A DNA stretch of 64,000 bases, from positions 163,166-227,165 of the forward strand of contig NZ_AOLJ01000018.1 in NCBI RefSeq assembly GCF_000336775.1, written 5' to 3'. The notes beneath the pieces are model-generated. The model worked only from the letters and a program-made list of their open reading frames with translations, was not told the origin of the DNA and made no database searches. The DNA is from Haloferax gibbonsii ATCC 33959. Its GTDB lineage: Archaea; Halobacteriota; Halobacteria; Halobacteriales; Haloferacaceae. This document shows positions 1 through 7,711 of this stretch, in pieces. Position numbers and translations under genes: made by a program. Every line of letters begins with the position of its first letter. Within the stretch, counting starts at the first letter, position 1.

Positions 1-189
1 TGCAGAGAAGAACAATCTGCGGGGGTTATTGGGGTAGGGACGTCGATTGCCCTGACTGAGCGCGCGCCAGCGGCGGCCATCGGCGTCTGCGGGCCGGCGA
101 GTCGACTCACCGGTCGGTACCTCGAAGAGGACATCACCGGGCAGGTCATCAGCACCGCGAAATCGATTCAGGTCGAACTGACGCGGTGA
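1..189 (+). CDS. IclR-family transcriptional regulator, C-terminal fragment (runs off the left edge)
   Basis: Frame 1 is open from the first base to a TGA at 187-189 and gives 62 residues. They match the end of the IclR effector-binding domain: a segment reading AIGVCGPASRLTG, then a final helix (TGQVISTAKSIQVEL). The same pattern (AIGISGP, AVSVTAP, AISVSQP followed by a helix) closes the other IclR proteins in this window. The N-terminal winged helix lies outside. The gene converges on the aminotransferase and their 3' ends overlap by about 22 bases. It may regulate the aminotransferase or something upstream; that is inference. Confidence 0.8.
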   Translation, partial: CREEQSAGVIGVGTSIALTERAPAAAIGVCGPASRLTGRYLEEDITGQVISTAKSIQVELTR

Positions 190-1493
190 CTCGCGACGCT
201 GTCGAGGGCGGCTTCGAAGCACTCGAGTGCCAGGTCGAGTTCCCGGTCGGTCACGTCGAGCGGCGGCAGGAATCGAAGCGACCGCTTACCGCAGCCGAGC
301 GTGAGAAGCCCCTCGGATAGCGCGGCCTTGAGAACCGCGTCGCGACGGTCCTTGGTATCGAATTCGACGGCAGTCATCAGCCCGAGACCACGCACGTTGG
401 TGAGACAGGGGGTCCGCTCGGCGAGCCGCGAGAGATCTGCACGGAGCTTCGTACCCTTCTCCGTGGCGTTCGCCATGAGGTCCTGTTCCTGAATGACGTC
501 GAGCGTCAGCGTCCCCTGAATCGACGCGAGGATGTCGCCCGCACCCCACGTCGATGACAGTCGCGCTTCGGTGTCCGGGAACAGTTCTTCGTTCGCCACC
601 GTCGCGCCGACGCGAAGCGCCTTCGCACTGGTGATGACGTCCGGTTCGAGGTCGTAGTGGTCCGAGGCCCACAGCTCGCCGGTCCGACCCACGCCGGACT
701 GAATCTCGTCGGCGATGACGGGGATGTCGTGTTCGTCGCAGATGGCCTGCACCTCGCGCATGAATTCCTCGCTCGGGACGTGATAGCCACCTTCGCCCTG
801 AACGGGTTCGAGGATGAGAAACGCGACCTGGTCGGCGGGGAGGTGACCGTGGGTGTCGTCGAGTTTGTCGCGCAGCGTCTCGAGACCCGCCATCGAGTAC
901 GGTACGTCGTGGATGCCGCTCACTTCGGGGAACGTGCGACGGTGGACGGACTTCGAGCGGTTGAGCGACAGCGCACCGAGCGTGCGGCCGTGGAACGCCC
1001 CGTCGAAGGTGATGCCGTACTTCGGAGTCTCACAGGCGTCGTAACAGATTTTGATGGCGTTTTCGACCGCCTCGGCCCCGGAGTTCGACAGGAACACCGT
1101 GTCGAGATCGTAGTGGTCGGTGAGGTCGGTCAGGCGGTCCATGAGGTGGGCCGGTCCGGGCAGCGACGCCGTCTCGGGCGACCCACCGGTGCTCACGTAG
1201 AAGTCCTGGCCCGCGATTTTCATCGGGTCGACGAGGTCGAGGTCGTCGAGGCGGGACTGCAGTTCGGGGTTGTTGTAGCCGAGCGGGGCGGCCGCGACGT
1301 GGCTCGTGAAGTCCAGCAACACGTTGCCGTCGGGGTCGGTACAGAACGGACCGACGGCGTCCTTGGTGATGTCCCACACGAACTCGTAGACGTACGTGCT
1401 CGTCGCGGCGGTTGAGTGGTGATACTCGACCCACTCTGAGGCCTTCGGTCCCGGGAGCGACGTGACGGTCGGCTCGACTGAGTCTCGATCCAT
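168..1493 (-). CDS. Class III (PLP-dependent) aminotransferase, GABA/ornithine/lysine type
   Basis: 441 residues, the usual length for fold-type I class III aminotransferases. Visible motifs are SNSGAEAVENAIK (cofactor phosphate region, about 137-149), the FHGRT motif, the EPVQGEGG segment, IADEIQSGVGRTG with the cofactor Asp, and TSAKAL with the Schiff-base lysine at K291. It transfers an omega- or alpha-amino group to a 2-oxo acid in the cytoplasm. GABA transaminase, ornithine transaminase and lysine 6-aminotransferase share these motifs, so the substrate cannot be read from sequence. The ATG at 1493 is preceded by an AT-rich stretch. Two IclR genes flank it, suggesting local control of amino-acid catabolism. 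Confidence 0.85.
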   Translation of the reverse strand: MDRDSVEPTVTSLPGPKASEWVEYHHSTAATSTYVYEFVWDITKDAVGPFCTDPDGNVLLDFTSHVAAAPLGYNNPELQSRLDDLDLVDPMKIAGQDFYVSTGGSPETASLPGPAHLMDRLTDLTDHYDLDTVFLSNSGAEAVENAIKICYDACETPKYGITFDGAFHGRTLGALSLNRSKSVHRRTFPEVSGIHDVPYSMAGLETLRDKLDDTHGHLPADQVAFLILEPVQGEGGYHVPSEEFMREVQAICDEHDIPVIADEIQSGVGRTGELWASDHYDLEPDVITSAKALRVGATVANEELFPDTEARLSSTWGAGDILASIQGTLTLDVIQEQDLMANATEKGTKLRADLSRLAERTPCLTNVRGLGLMTAVEFDTKDRRDAVLKAALSEGLLTLGCGKRSLRFLPPLDVTDRELDLALECFEAALDSVASHRVSST

Positions 1494-1739
1494 ACGAACA
1501 CCCTGATGGACAATGTAACATAAATCTACCTAGAAAGATGAGTAACGACCTCAAAATCATCACTCAGCAACCAATCGTCTGATTCTCTGAGAGAGTAGTT
1601 TGGTAATAACGAACTATCTCGGCGCGTGCGAACGCGTCGCAGGTCGCGAATCGGCGGCGGTTCGCGCCGAGGGAGCCCCTCGTGAAGAAACTCGCCACGC
1701 GCCGGCGTCACAGGGCGTTTGGAATCGTCAAAGTCCGGG

Positions 1740-2543
1740 TCATCGGGACGGGTCGAACGTGGTCGTTTCGAGGTTCACCTCGATGATGTTCGCCGCCTGC
1801 ATCACGAGTTCGGGGATTTCCGACCGAAAGCGGTCCCCGGAGAGTCGGCTCGTCGGCGCAGTAACGCTGACCGCCCCGCAGACGTCGCCGTCGACGCCGC
1901 GAATCGGCGCGCCGATAGAGCGCATGCCGCGAAGTTCCTCTTCGTCGTTGACCGCGTAGCCTCGCTCGCGAATCCGCTCGAGTTCGTCGAACAGCCGGTC
2001 GGTGTCGGAGATGGTGTTGTCGGTCTGCTCGACGAGTCCCTGGTCGTCGATGATGTCGCGGACGCGGTCGTCGTCGAAGTGACCGAGCATCGCTTTCCCG
2101 GTCGCCGTACAATGGAGGTACTGTGGGGCCTCGCGCATCCGCAGATGATAGTCCGTCGCGACCGCGTTGTCGCCGCGACTCTCGTAGATGGTCACCTCCT
2201 TGCCGCGGGAGACGACCGTCAGGTGGACGTACTCGTTGGTCGTGTCGGCGAGCTTGTCCACCTCGAGTTGGCCCGCGCGGTACAGCGGCGTCTCGTTGCG
2301 CACGGTTTCGCCCATCGTGACCAGTCGCAGGCCGAGGCGATAGCGGCCGTCGACCTTCGCCACGAATCCTTCTTCTTCGAGCGTCGCGAGGTAGGTGTGG
2401 ACGGTCCCCTTCGAGGCGTCGAGTTCGTCGCAGACGTCGCTGAACGTCGGGTCGGGCCGTCGCTGTATCGCAGCCAGAATCTCGCTCGCCGTCTGTACGG
2501 ATTTGATTCGACGCGGGCCGTCCGCGGGGCGACTGTCGTCCAT
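1740..2543 (-). CDS. IclR-family transcriptional regulator
   Basis: 267 residues from the ATG at 2543. The open frame extends to 2654 but the added residues do not look like family sequence, while the chosen start gives the usual short tail before the winged helix (KSVQTASEILAAIQRR). The helix-turn-helix includes FSDVCDELDASKGTVHTYLATL. The effector domain contains HCTATGKAMLG, RGYAVNDEEELRGMRSIGAPI and a final helix. It is divergent from the NhaC antiporter and downstream of the aminotransferase start, so either could be its target. A 21-base inverted repeat at 2634-2654 in the shared upstream region is a candidate operator. Confidence 0.88.
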   Translation of the reverse strand: MDDSRPADGPRRIKSVQTASEILAAIQRRPDPTFSDVCDELDASKGTVHTYLATLEEEGFVAKVDGRYRLGLRLVTMGETVRNETPLYRAGQLEVDKLADTTNEYVHLTVVSRGKEVTIYESRGDNAVATDYHLRMREAPQYLHCTATGKAMLGHFDDDRVRDIIDDQGLVEQTDNTISDTDRLFDELERIRERGYAVNDEEELRGMRSIGAPIRGVDGDVCGAVSVTAPTSRLSGDRFRSEIPELVMQAANIIEVNLETTTFDPSR

Positions 2544-2916
2544 ACGAACCCGAACTCGGTGGGGTGCCATTAGTTCTGTTATATCAAACTGCGATTCGTC
2601 TGACAACGCCGTTTGTCTGCTATAGATGCAATCATGTTTGTCTTTCTCAAACATTACACGCCAAAATCTCCAAATAAAAATTTATATGGGACATTCATGA
2701 TTGTTCGAGTGGTATGGATTGTCAACCATCTGGCCGCCGCCGGGACGCGCCCGCGGTGGGCCGGGTGCGAGCGCGCACGTATCGGCTTCCAACGACGGTC
2801 GGTGAACGCGGAACGACGGCACGCGCCGACCGCGCCGGCCCGGTCTCGGGCGGACACGTCGGCGGAACCCCGACGAGACGGTCGGGCGACAGACGGCGAC
2901 CGACGGAGGTGCCACG
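2544..2916. promoter_or_regulatory. Divergent intergenic region with a 21-base inverted repeat
   Basis: A 373-base gap between the IclR regulator and the antiporter. It holds a perfect inverted repeat, ATGTTTG (2634-2640) and CAAACAT (2648-2654) around TCTTTCT, with further CAAAC and GTTTG half-sites near 2585 and 2620. A TATA-like stretch (TTTATATGGG) lies near 2681-2690, about 230 bases upstream of the antiporter ATG. The antiporter therefore has either a long leader or a second promoter. An arginine-rich open frame from 2714 ends just inside the antiporter; I do not call it a gene. Confidence 0.5.
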
Positions 2917-4386
2917 ATGGGCTTAGCGTTCGAGCCCCGCCTGTACGAGGAACTCGACGCCGACGAGCGACCCTCGCTGTTCGAAGCGTTGGTCCCCGTC
3001 TTCGGGATGCTCGTCTTCCTCGGCGTCGGCATCGTCGTCTACGGCCTCGACCCGCAGTTCCCGCTGTTTTGGGGCATCACCTTCACCGGACTGTTCAGTC
3101 GGTACTGGCTGGGCATCTCTTGGGCGGACCTCTACGACGGCATCACCGACAGCCTCCACATGGGGATTCAGGTCATCCTCATCATGTTCGTCGTCTACGC
3201 GCTCATCGCGACGTGGGTCGCCGCGGGGACGATTCCGAGCCTGATGTACTACGGCCTCGACCTGCTGACGCCGACGATATTCCTGCCCATCACGGCCGTG
3301 CTCGCGTCGATCGTCACGTTCGCAATCGGGTCGTCGTGGACGGCCGCCGGCACGCTCGGCGTCTCGTTTATCGGCATCGGTGCCGGATTGGGGATTCCAG
3401 CCCCGATGACCGCGGGGGCCATCCTCTCAGGAGCGTACATGGGTGACAAACAGTCGCCGCTTTCGGACACGACGAACCTCGCGGCCGCCGTCACGAACAC
3501 CGACCTGTTCGACCACGTCAACGCCATGCGCGACAGTTCGCTCGTCGCGTTCGGCATCGCCGTCGTGTTGTACGCCGTCCTCGGCGTCCAGGCCTCCGGG
3601 AACATTCCGGTCGGGCGCATCGCCGAGATTCAGGGCGCGCTCACCGGGTCGTACGCGATATCGGTACTCACCTTCGCCCCGCTCATCATCACGTTCGGTC
3701 TCGCGCTCTACGGCGTTCCTGCGTTGCCGGCGCTCGGCGCGGGCGTGTTCGCGGGTGCAATTACCTCGGTCGTGATGCAGGGAACCGCGTTCGGAGCCGT
3801 GTGGTCCATCGCGCAGTCTGGAACCTCGCCGTCGACCGGGATGGAACTCGTCGACGGCCTGCTGGCAAGCGGGGGGATGATCGGCGGTGCGTGGGTGGTC
3901 ACCATCGCCATCGCGGCGCTGTCGCTCGGCGGGATGCTCGAACGCGCCGGCATCCTCGCCGTGCTCGCACACCACCTCGGCCGACTGAGCCGCGGTGTCG
4001 CGAGCCTGACCGGCGTGACCGCCGTCTCCGCGGTGTCGATGAACGTCCTCGCCGCCGAGCAGTACATCAGCATCGTCGTCCCGGGCATCACGCTCCGGAA
4101 CCTCTACGAAGAACAGGGACTCCAAAGCGAGAACCTCTCGCGGGCCATCGAATCGGCGGGGACGACCACGAGCGCGCTCATTCCGTGGAACAGTGGGGCG
4201 CTGTTCATGGCCGGTACGCTCGGCGTCGGGACCCTCGAGTACGCGCCGTACTACTTCTTCGGCCTGCTGTCGCCGCTCGTCTTGCTCCTCATGGGCGTGA
4301 CCGGCTGGCAGATCACCTACCAGCCTGGCGCGGCCCCCGGCGACGCCGGCGACCGTCGCGGCTCGCCCTCGTCGACCGACGACTGA
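2917..4386 (+). CDS. nhaC: NhaC-family Na+/H+ antiporter
   Basis: 489 residues with about eleven to twelve hydrophobic membrane segments. The NhaC hallmark GDKQSPLSDTTNL begins at residue 176, preceded by SGAYM. The second half holds another conserved block with ALIPWNSGALFM near residue 420. The protein exchanges Na+ for protons, or in some relatives organic anions, across the cytoplasmic membrane. The hydrophilic tail is acidic and variable. It is divergent from an IclR regulator and near an aminotransferase, so it may serve an amino-acid or amine catabolic unit; NhaC relatives include malate/lactate antiporters. Confidence is high for family, low for substrate. Confidence 0.87.
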   Translation: MGLAFEPRLYEELDADERPSLFEALVPVFGMLVFLGVGIVVYGLDPQFPLFWGITFTGLFSRYWLGISWADLYDGITDSLHMGIQVILIMFVVYALIATWVAAGTIPSLMYYGLDLLTPTIFLPITAVLASIVTFAIGSSWTAAGTLGVSFIGIGAGLGIPAPMTAGAILSGAYMGDKQSPLSDTTNLAAAVTNTDLFDHVNAMRDSSLVAFGIAVVLYAVLGVQASGNIPVGRIAEIQGALTGSYAISVLTFAPLIITFGLALYGVPALPALGAGVFAGAITSVVMQGTAFGAVWSIAQSGTSPSTGMELVDGLLASGGMIGGAWVVTIAIAALSLGGMLERAGILAVLAHHLGRLSRGVASLTGVTAVSAVSMNVLAAEQYISIVVPGITLRNLYEEQGLQSENLSRAIESAGTTTSALIPWNSGALFMAGTLGVGTLEYAPYYFFGLLSPLVLLLMGVTGWQITYQPGAAPGDAGDRRGSPSSTDD

Positions 4387-4399
4387 CGAGGAAACGCGC

Positions 4400-5644
4400 C
4401 TACAGATTTTCGCCGGCGATGATCTCTTCGACCCGCTCGTGGTCGAACAGCTGTTCGTCGGCACCGAAGTCCGGATAGTCGTCGCCGTCCTCGTAGGTCG
4501 GCCAGTCGCCGAACTGGTCGGGGTAGAGCTGTTTGGCCGTCATCTCGGTCTGGAACAGGTTCATCAGCGGCCCCTGCCACCGGGTCCCCTGCGGGTAGAC
4601 GCGGTCGTTCTGGACGGCGGCCAGTTCGCGGCCGACCGGGTCGTCCCGGAGGTTCTGCTTCAGCCCGTCGAAATCGACGGTTTCGGTGACCGTCCACAGC
4701 GTGAGAATCACGTCGGGGTCGGCCTCCAACAACGCCTCCATGTCGACTTCCTGGAACGGGCCCGTGAACTCCTCGTCGCCGAAGGCGTCGACCGCGCCGA
4801 GCGGCCGGGTATGAGCGTTCCAGTAGCCGGGCGCGTTCAGCCGAAGGAGGTAGATGCTCGACAGGTCCGTCGAAATCGAGAGGTACGCGGCGGTCGGGCG
4901 CTCGGACTCGGCCGGAAGCCCGTCTTCGACGGTTGTGAGCTGGTCGTCGCGGACAGACTGCAGCGCCTCGTAGCGCTCGCGCTCGCCGTACAGCGACGCG
5001 ACGCGGTCGAACAGCTCCCAGAGGTCGTAGTACTCGTAGCCGTCGGCCCACTCCTCCGGGGGCGCGGCGTTGAAGTTGCTGTAGTAGTTGCCGAACCACG
5101 GGCCGATGTTGTCCGCGACCTCGTCGATGTCGGCTTGGTTCCAGTTGTCCTGCGTGGACACCCACGCGGGGTCGACGAGGTGGAGGTCGCTGTCGAGTTC
5201 GTACAGCCGCTCTTTCGTGAAGCCGTACTCGCCCGCGGCGTCAGCCCACTCGATTTCGAAGTCGTCGAAGCCGGCGGTGAAGTACTCCAGGCCCGCGACG
5301 GTGCCGTCCCACCAGAGGTTGTTGACGGTGTCGCCCTGCCCGAGCGCGCTCGCCATGTCCGGGAACCACGGGAAGTGGGTGAACACGTTCGTCGGCGGCT
5401 CGTCCAGCGTGACCGTCCCGACCGGCGACAGCTCGGCCGTGTAGCTCGATTCGGCCGCCTCGGTCGTCGTCTCGGCGGCGTCCGTCTCGGTTCCGGTCTC
5501 CGTGGCCGTCTCGGTCGCCGTCGTCGACGTCGTATCGCCCGACTGCCCGGCGCAGCCTGCGAGGAGGCCCCCACTGAGAAGTGCGCCACCGTACTTCACG
5601 TAGTCTCGCCGCGTCGGACCCGCGTTCTCGTCGGTCTCTTTCAT
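4400..5644 (-). CDS. Iron/siderophore-type ABC transporter substrate-binding lipoprotein
   Basis: 414 residues from the ATG at 5644; an upstream GTG at 5659 is in frame but lies inside an operator palindrome. The N-terminus has a Tat lipoprotein signal (RRDYVKYGG, hydrophobic stretch, then LAGC) and a Thr/Glu-rich linker. The body has the BtuF/FepB-type fold signature: LDEPPTNVFTHFP, a metal-chelate pocket region, and LLEADPDVIL in the second lobe. It would bind an iron chelate at the cell surface and hand it to an ABC permease. No permease or ATPase is adjacent, so it is an orphan. Two DtxR-type palindromes overlap its promoter, arguing for iron-controlled expression. Confidence 0.85.
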   Translation of the reverse strand: MKETDENAGPTRRDYVKYGGALLSGGLLAGCAGQSGDTTSTTATETATETGTETDAAETTTEAAESSYTAELSPVGTVTLDEPPTNVFTHFPWFPDMASALGQGDTVNNLWWDGTVAGLEYFTAGFDDFEIEWADAAGEYGFTKERLYELDSDLHLVDPAWVSTQDNWNQADIDEVADNIGPWFGNYYSNFNAAPPEEWADGYEYYDLWELFDRVASLYGERERYEALQSVRDDQLTTVEDGLPAESERPTAAYLSISTDLSSIYLLRLNAPGYWNAHTRPLGAVDAFGDEEFTGPFQEVDMEALLEADPDVILTLWTVTETVDFDGLKQNLRDDPVGRELAAVQNDRVYPQGTRWQGPLMNLFQTEMTAKQLYPDQFGDWPTYEDGDDYPDFGADEQLFDHERVEEIIAGENL

Positions 5645-5649
5645 ACGGA

Positions 5650-5663
5650 TTAGGCCCACCTAA
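5650..5663. promoter_or_regulatory. DtxR/IdeR-like operator palindrome 1
   Basis: TTAGG-CCCA-CCTAA, perfect arms with a 4-base centre, ending 5 bases before the ATG of the binding-protein gene. In haloarchaea many genes are leaderless, so this would cover the transcription start. TTAGG/CCTAA half-sites are typical of DtxR-family iron repressors. The function is inferred. Confidence 0.6.
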
Positions 5664-5675
5664 ACCGATATAGGT
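5664..5675 (-). promoter_or_regulatory. TATA-like element of the iron-binding lipoprotein gene
   Basis: Minus strand reads CCTATATCGG over 5665-5674, 22-30 bases upstream of the ATG at 5644, the usual distance for a leaderless haloarchaeal promoter. It sits between the two palindromes. CCTA and TAGG arms at 5659-5662 and 5671-5674 form a further short repeat across it. Confidence 0.5.
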
Positions 5676-5684
5676 GCTTCGAAG

Positions 5685-5700
5685 TTTAGGCAGGACTAAA
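5685..5700. promoter_or_regulatory. DtxR/IdeR-like operator palindrome 2
   Basis: TTTAGGCAGGACTAAA: arms TTTAG and CTAAA with a 6-base centre. It lies just upstream of the TATA-like element, so a repressor bound here and at 5650-5663 would bracket the promoter. Confidence 0.55.
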
Positions 5701-5772
5701 AATGAATGACACGACGGTCCGCGTTCGGGCCGTGGTGGTCACCTCACCGGCGGTCGGCGGCGAAGCCGCGCG

Positions 5773-6786
5773 TTAAGGTTCGGACACGCCGACGACCTGC
5801 TTGCCGATATTGTCGCCGGAGAACAGCCCGAGGAACGCGTCGGGCGCGTTCTCCAGCCCGTCGACGACGGTCTCGCGGTGTTCGAGGTCGCCCGAGGCGA
5901 CCCACGAGCCGAGCTGTTCGCTCGCCTGGCCGAATCGCGTCGCGTAGTCGCCGACGAGCAGTCCCTGCACCTTCGCGCGCGGCGCGATGAGCTGTGGGAG
6001 CTTTCGCGGGCCGGTCGGGACGCCCTCGTCGTTGTAGTGGGCGATCTGCCCGCAGACGGCGACGCGGGCGTCGAGGTTCAGCTTCGTGAACACCGCGTCG
6101 GTGATGGGCCCGCCGACGTTATCGAAGTAGACGTCGACGCCGTCGGGCGCGGCGTCGTCGAGCGCCGCCCGGTAGTCGTCGACGTCCTTGTAGTTGATCG
6201 CGGCGTCGAAGCCGAGGTCGTCGGTGAGCCACGACACCTTCTCGTCGGAGCCGGCGAAGCCGACGACGCGACAGCCGTTGAACTTGGCAATCTGGCCGAC
6301 GACGGAGCCGACTGCACCGGCCGCGCCGGACACGACGACCGTCTCGCCGGGCGAGGGGTCGCCCACTTCGAGGAGGCCGAAGTACGCCGTCCGGCCGGGC
6401 ATCCCGAGCACGCCGAGATAGGCGGGGAGGTCCGCGACCGAGGGGTCGACGGGCGCGACCTCGCCGGCGTCGAGGACGGTGTAGTCGGCCCACGTGCCGT
6501 TTCCGGTCACGAGGTCGCCGGCGTCGTACGCGTCGCTCTCGCTTTCGACGACTTCGCCGACGACGCCGCCCTGCAACGGGTCGCCGACCGACCACGGCTC
6601 GGCGTACGACTCCGCGTCTCGCATCCGCCCGCGCATGTACGGGTCGACGGAGAGATATCGCACGCGAACGAGGAGTTCCCCGTGTCGCGGGTCCGGTATC
6701 TCGCCCTCGCGGAGTTCGAAACTGTCCATGTCCGGTTCGCCCTCGGGGCGCTCGGCAAACATCCACTCGCGGTTCGTCTCTCGCAT
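5773..6786 (-). CDS. NADP-dependent MDR oxidoreductase (zinc-free, curcumin reductase/leukotriene B4 dehydrogenase type)
   Basis: 337 residues, normal for the zinc-free medium-chain reductases. The start (MRETNREWMFAERPEGEP) and the VRVRYLSVDPYMRGRM block are family signatures. The Rossmann fold follows: VVVSGAAGAVGSVVGQIAK near 150-168, then VVGFAGSDEK. The CGQIAHYN and RAKVQGLLVGDY blocks lie further on. No zinc-ligand cysteines are visible. Members reduce alpha,beta-unsaturated ketones or aldehydes with NADPH in the cytoplasm; the natural substrate is unknown. Its start lies about 140 bases from the end of the winged-helix gene on the same strand. No obvious link to its neighbours. Confidence 0.87.
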   Translation of the reverse strand: MRETNREWMFAERPEGEPDMDSFELREGEIPDPRHGELLVRVRYLSVDPYMRGRMRDAESYAEPWSVGDPLQGGVVGEVVESESDAYDAGDLVTGNGTWADYTVLDAGEVAPVDPSVADLPAYLGVLGMPGRTAYFGLLEVGDPSPGETVVVSGAAGAVGSVVGQIAKFNGCRVVGFAGSDEKVSWLTDDLGFDAAINYKDVDDYRAALDDAAPDGVDVYFDNVGGPITDAVFTKLNLDARVAVCGQIAHYNDEGVPTGPRKLPQLIAPRAKVQGLLVGDYATRFGQASEQLGSWVASGDLEHRETVVDGLENAPDAFLGLFSGDNIGKQVVGVSEP

Positions 6787-6930
6787 ACCCGAACACCGAC
6801 CCGCGAGCGTTAGGACGGTGTTGTTTCCAGCAGCACCGTCCGGTTCGACGGGGGCACGTCAGGCGTCGGGGAGCTGTCTGTCGTTGTCTGCCCTCTCTCA
6901 TCGTCGGACGACCCCGAATCACTCGCCTTG

Positions 6931-7602
6931 TTACTCCTGTAGAACCACCGACTCGATCGTGTTCAGGAGGGCAGAGATATCGACATCTTGGTACGGTGAA
7001 AAGCTGGCAGAATACAGATTCCGATCCGGGTCTTGAGCGATAAGTAGTGCTTCCGGATCGAAGAAGTAAATCTGTGCCCAGCACTCCTTATTTGGGATGT
7101 TCAGATCTAAGTTACCCCGCCGGAACACCAGTTCTCGGGCACCGTCTGTCAGTTCCTGTTCTGTGTACTCGGAGCGTGCGTCATCATCGGCGTACAAGAG
7201 CCTGGCTGAGGCACCGTCGTACATGCCGACGAACCGGAGTTTGTCTCCGAGGAGTTGGGTTACTGTTTCGACGAACCGGCAGCTTGTCTCACTCGTCGGG
7301 TCGGAGTCCTGCCACTCTACGTGTATGATGTCCGTACGGAGATGCTCCCACGCCGCTTCACCGAAGTCAGTCAGTCCGTAATACCGTCCAACAGTTCGCT
7401 CTTCTGGCGCGTGGAGTTTCACGATGTCCTCCTCGCGTAACTCCGAAATCGCCCTGGAGAGATGTGACCGTTGGAGCTCCGTGTTTTCGGCGAGCTCGGT
7501 CGGTGTCGCGAGGGTGGCCCTCGCCAACCCTTTCAACACGTGTTTTCGGTATTTGGAACTGAGGACGAACGAACGTGCCGCTTCGATCCTGTCTCGTTCC
7601 AT
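6931..7602 (-). CDS. Winged-helix transcriptional regulator (haloarchaeal, MarR/PadR-like N-terminus)
   Basis: 223 residues from the ATG at 7602; an in-frame GTG at 7614 is less likely. Residues about 5-80 form a winged helix (SSKYRKHVLKGL, ATPTELAENTELQRSHLSRAI, then a wing with GRYYGLTDFGEAAW). The C-terminal half (about 95-220) has no family I recognise and contains FYFDP-like and PYQDVDIS segments. It is divergent from the KaiC gene with 109 bases between starts, and a shared promoter region suggests it controls or belongs to the KaiC/kinase signalling unit. Effector and targets are unknown. Confidence 0.75.
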   Translation of the reverse strand: MERDRIEAARSFVLSSKYRKHVLKGLARATLATPTELAENTELQRSHLSRAISELREEDIVKLHAPEERTVGRYYGLTDFGEAAWEHLRTDIIHVEWQDSDPTSETSCRFVETVTQLLGDKLRFVGMYDGASARLLYADDDARSEYTEQELTDGARELVFRRGNLDLNIPNKECWAQIYFFDPEALLIAQDPDRNLYSASFSPYQDVDISALLNTIESVVLQE

Positions 7603-7711
7603 TACCTCACACACAGAGAGCCGGCGTTATAGACCATTTGTTGAGGAACACACAGAAATGTACCATTCCGGTACCAGAACGAATATACTCTCGTACACGG
7701 ACAGGAAAACA

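Noticed and set aside
2714..2926. A 70-residue open frame upstream of and overlapping the nhaC start, about 25-30 bases after a TATA-like box
   Set aside because: Composition is Arg- and Gly-rich, opposite to acidic haloarchaeal proteins, and it resembles no family; kept only as a note on the long leader.
7424..7711. N-terminal extension of the KaiC reading frame
   Set aside because: The extension overlaps the divergent winged-helix gene and lacks KaiC homology; the ATG at 7712 starts the family motif behind a TATA-like box.
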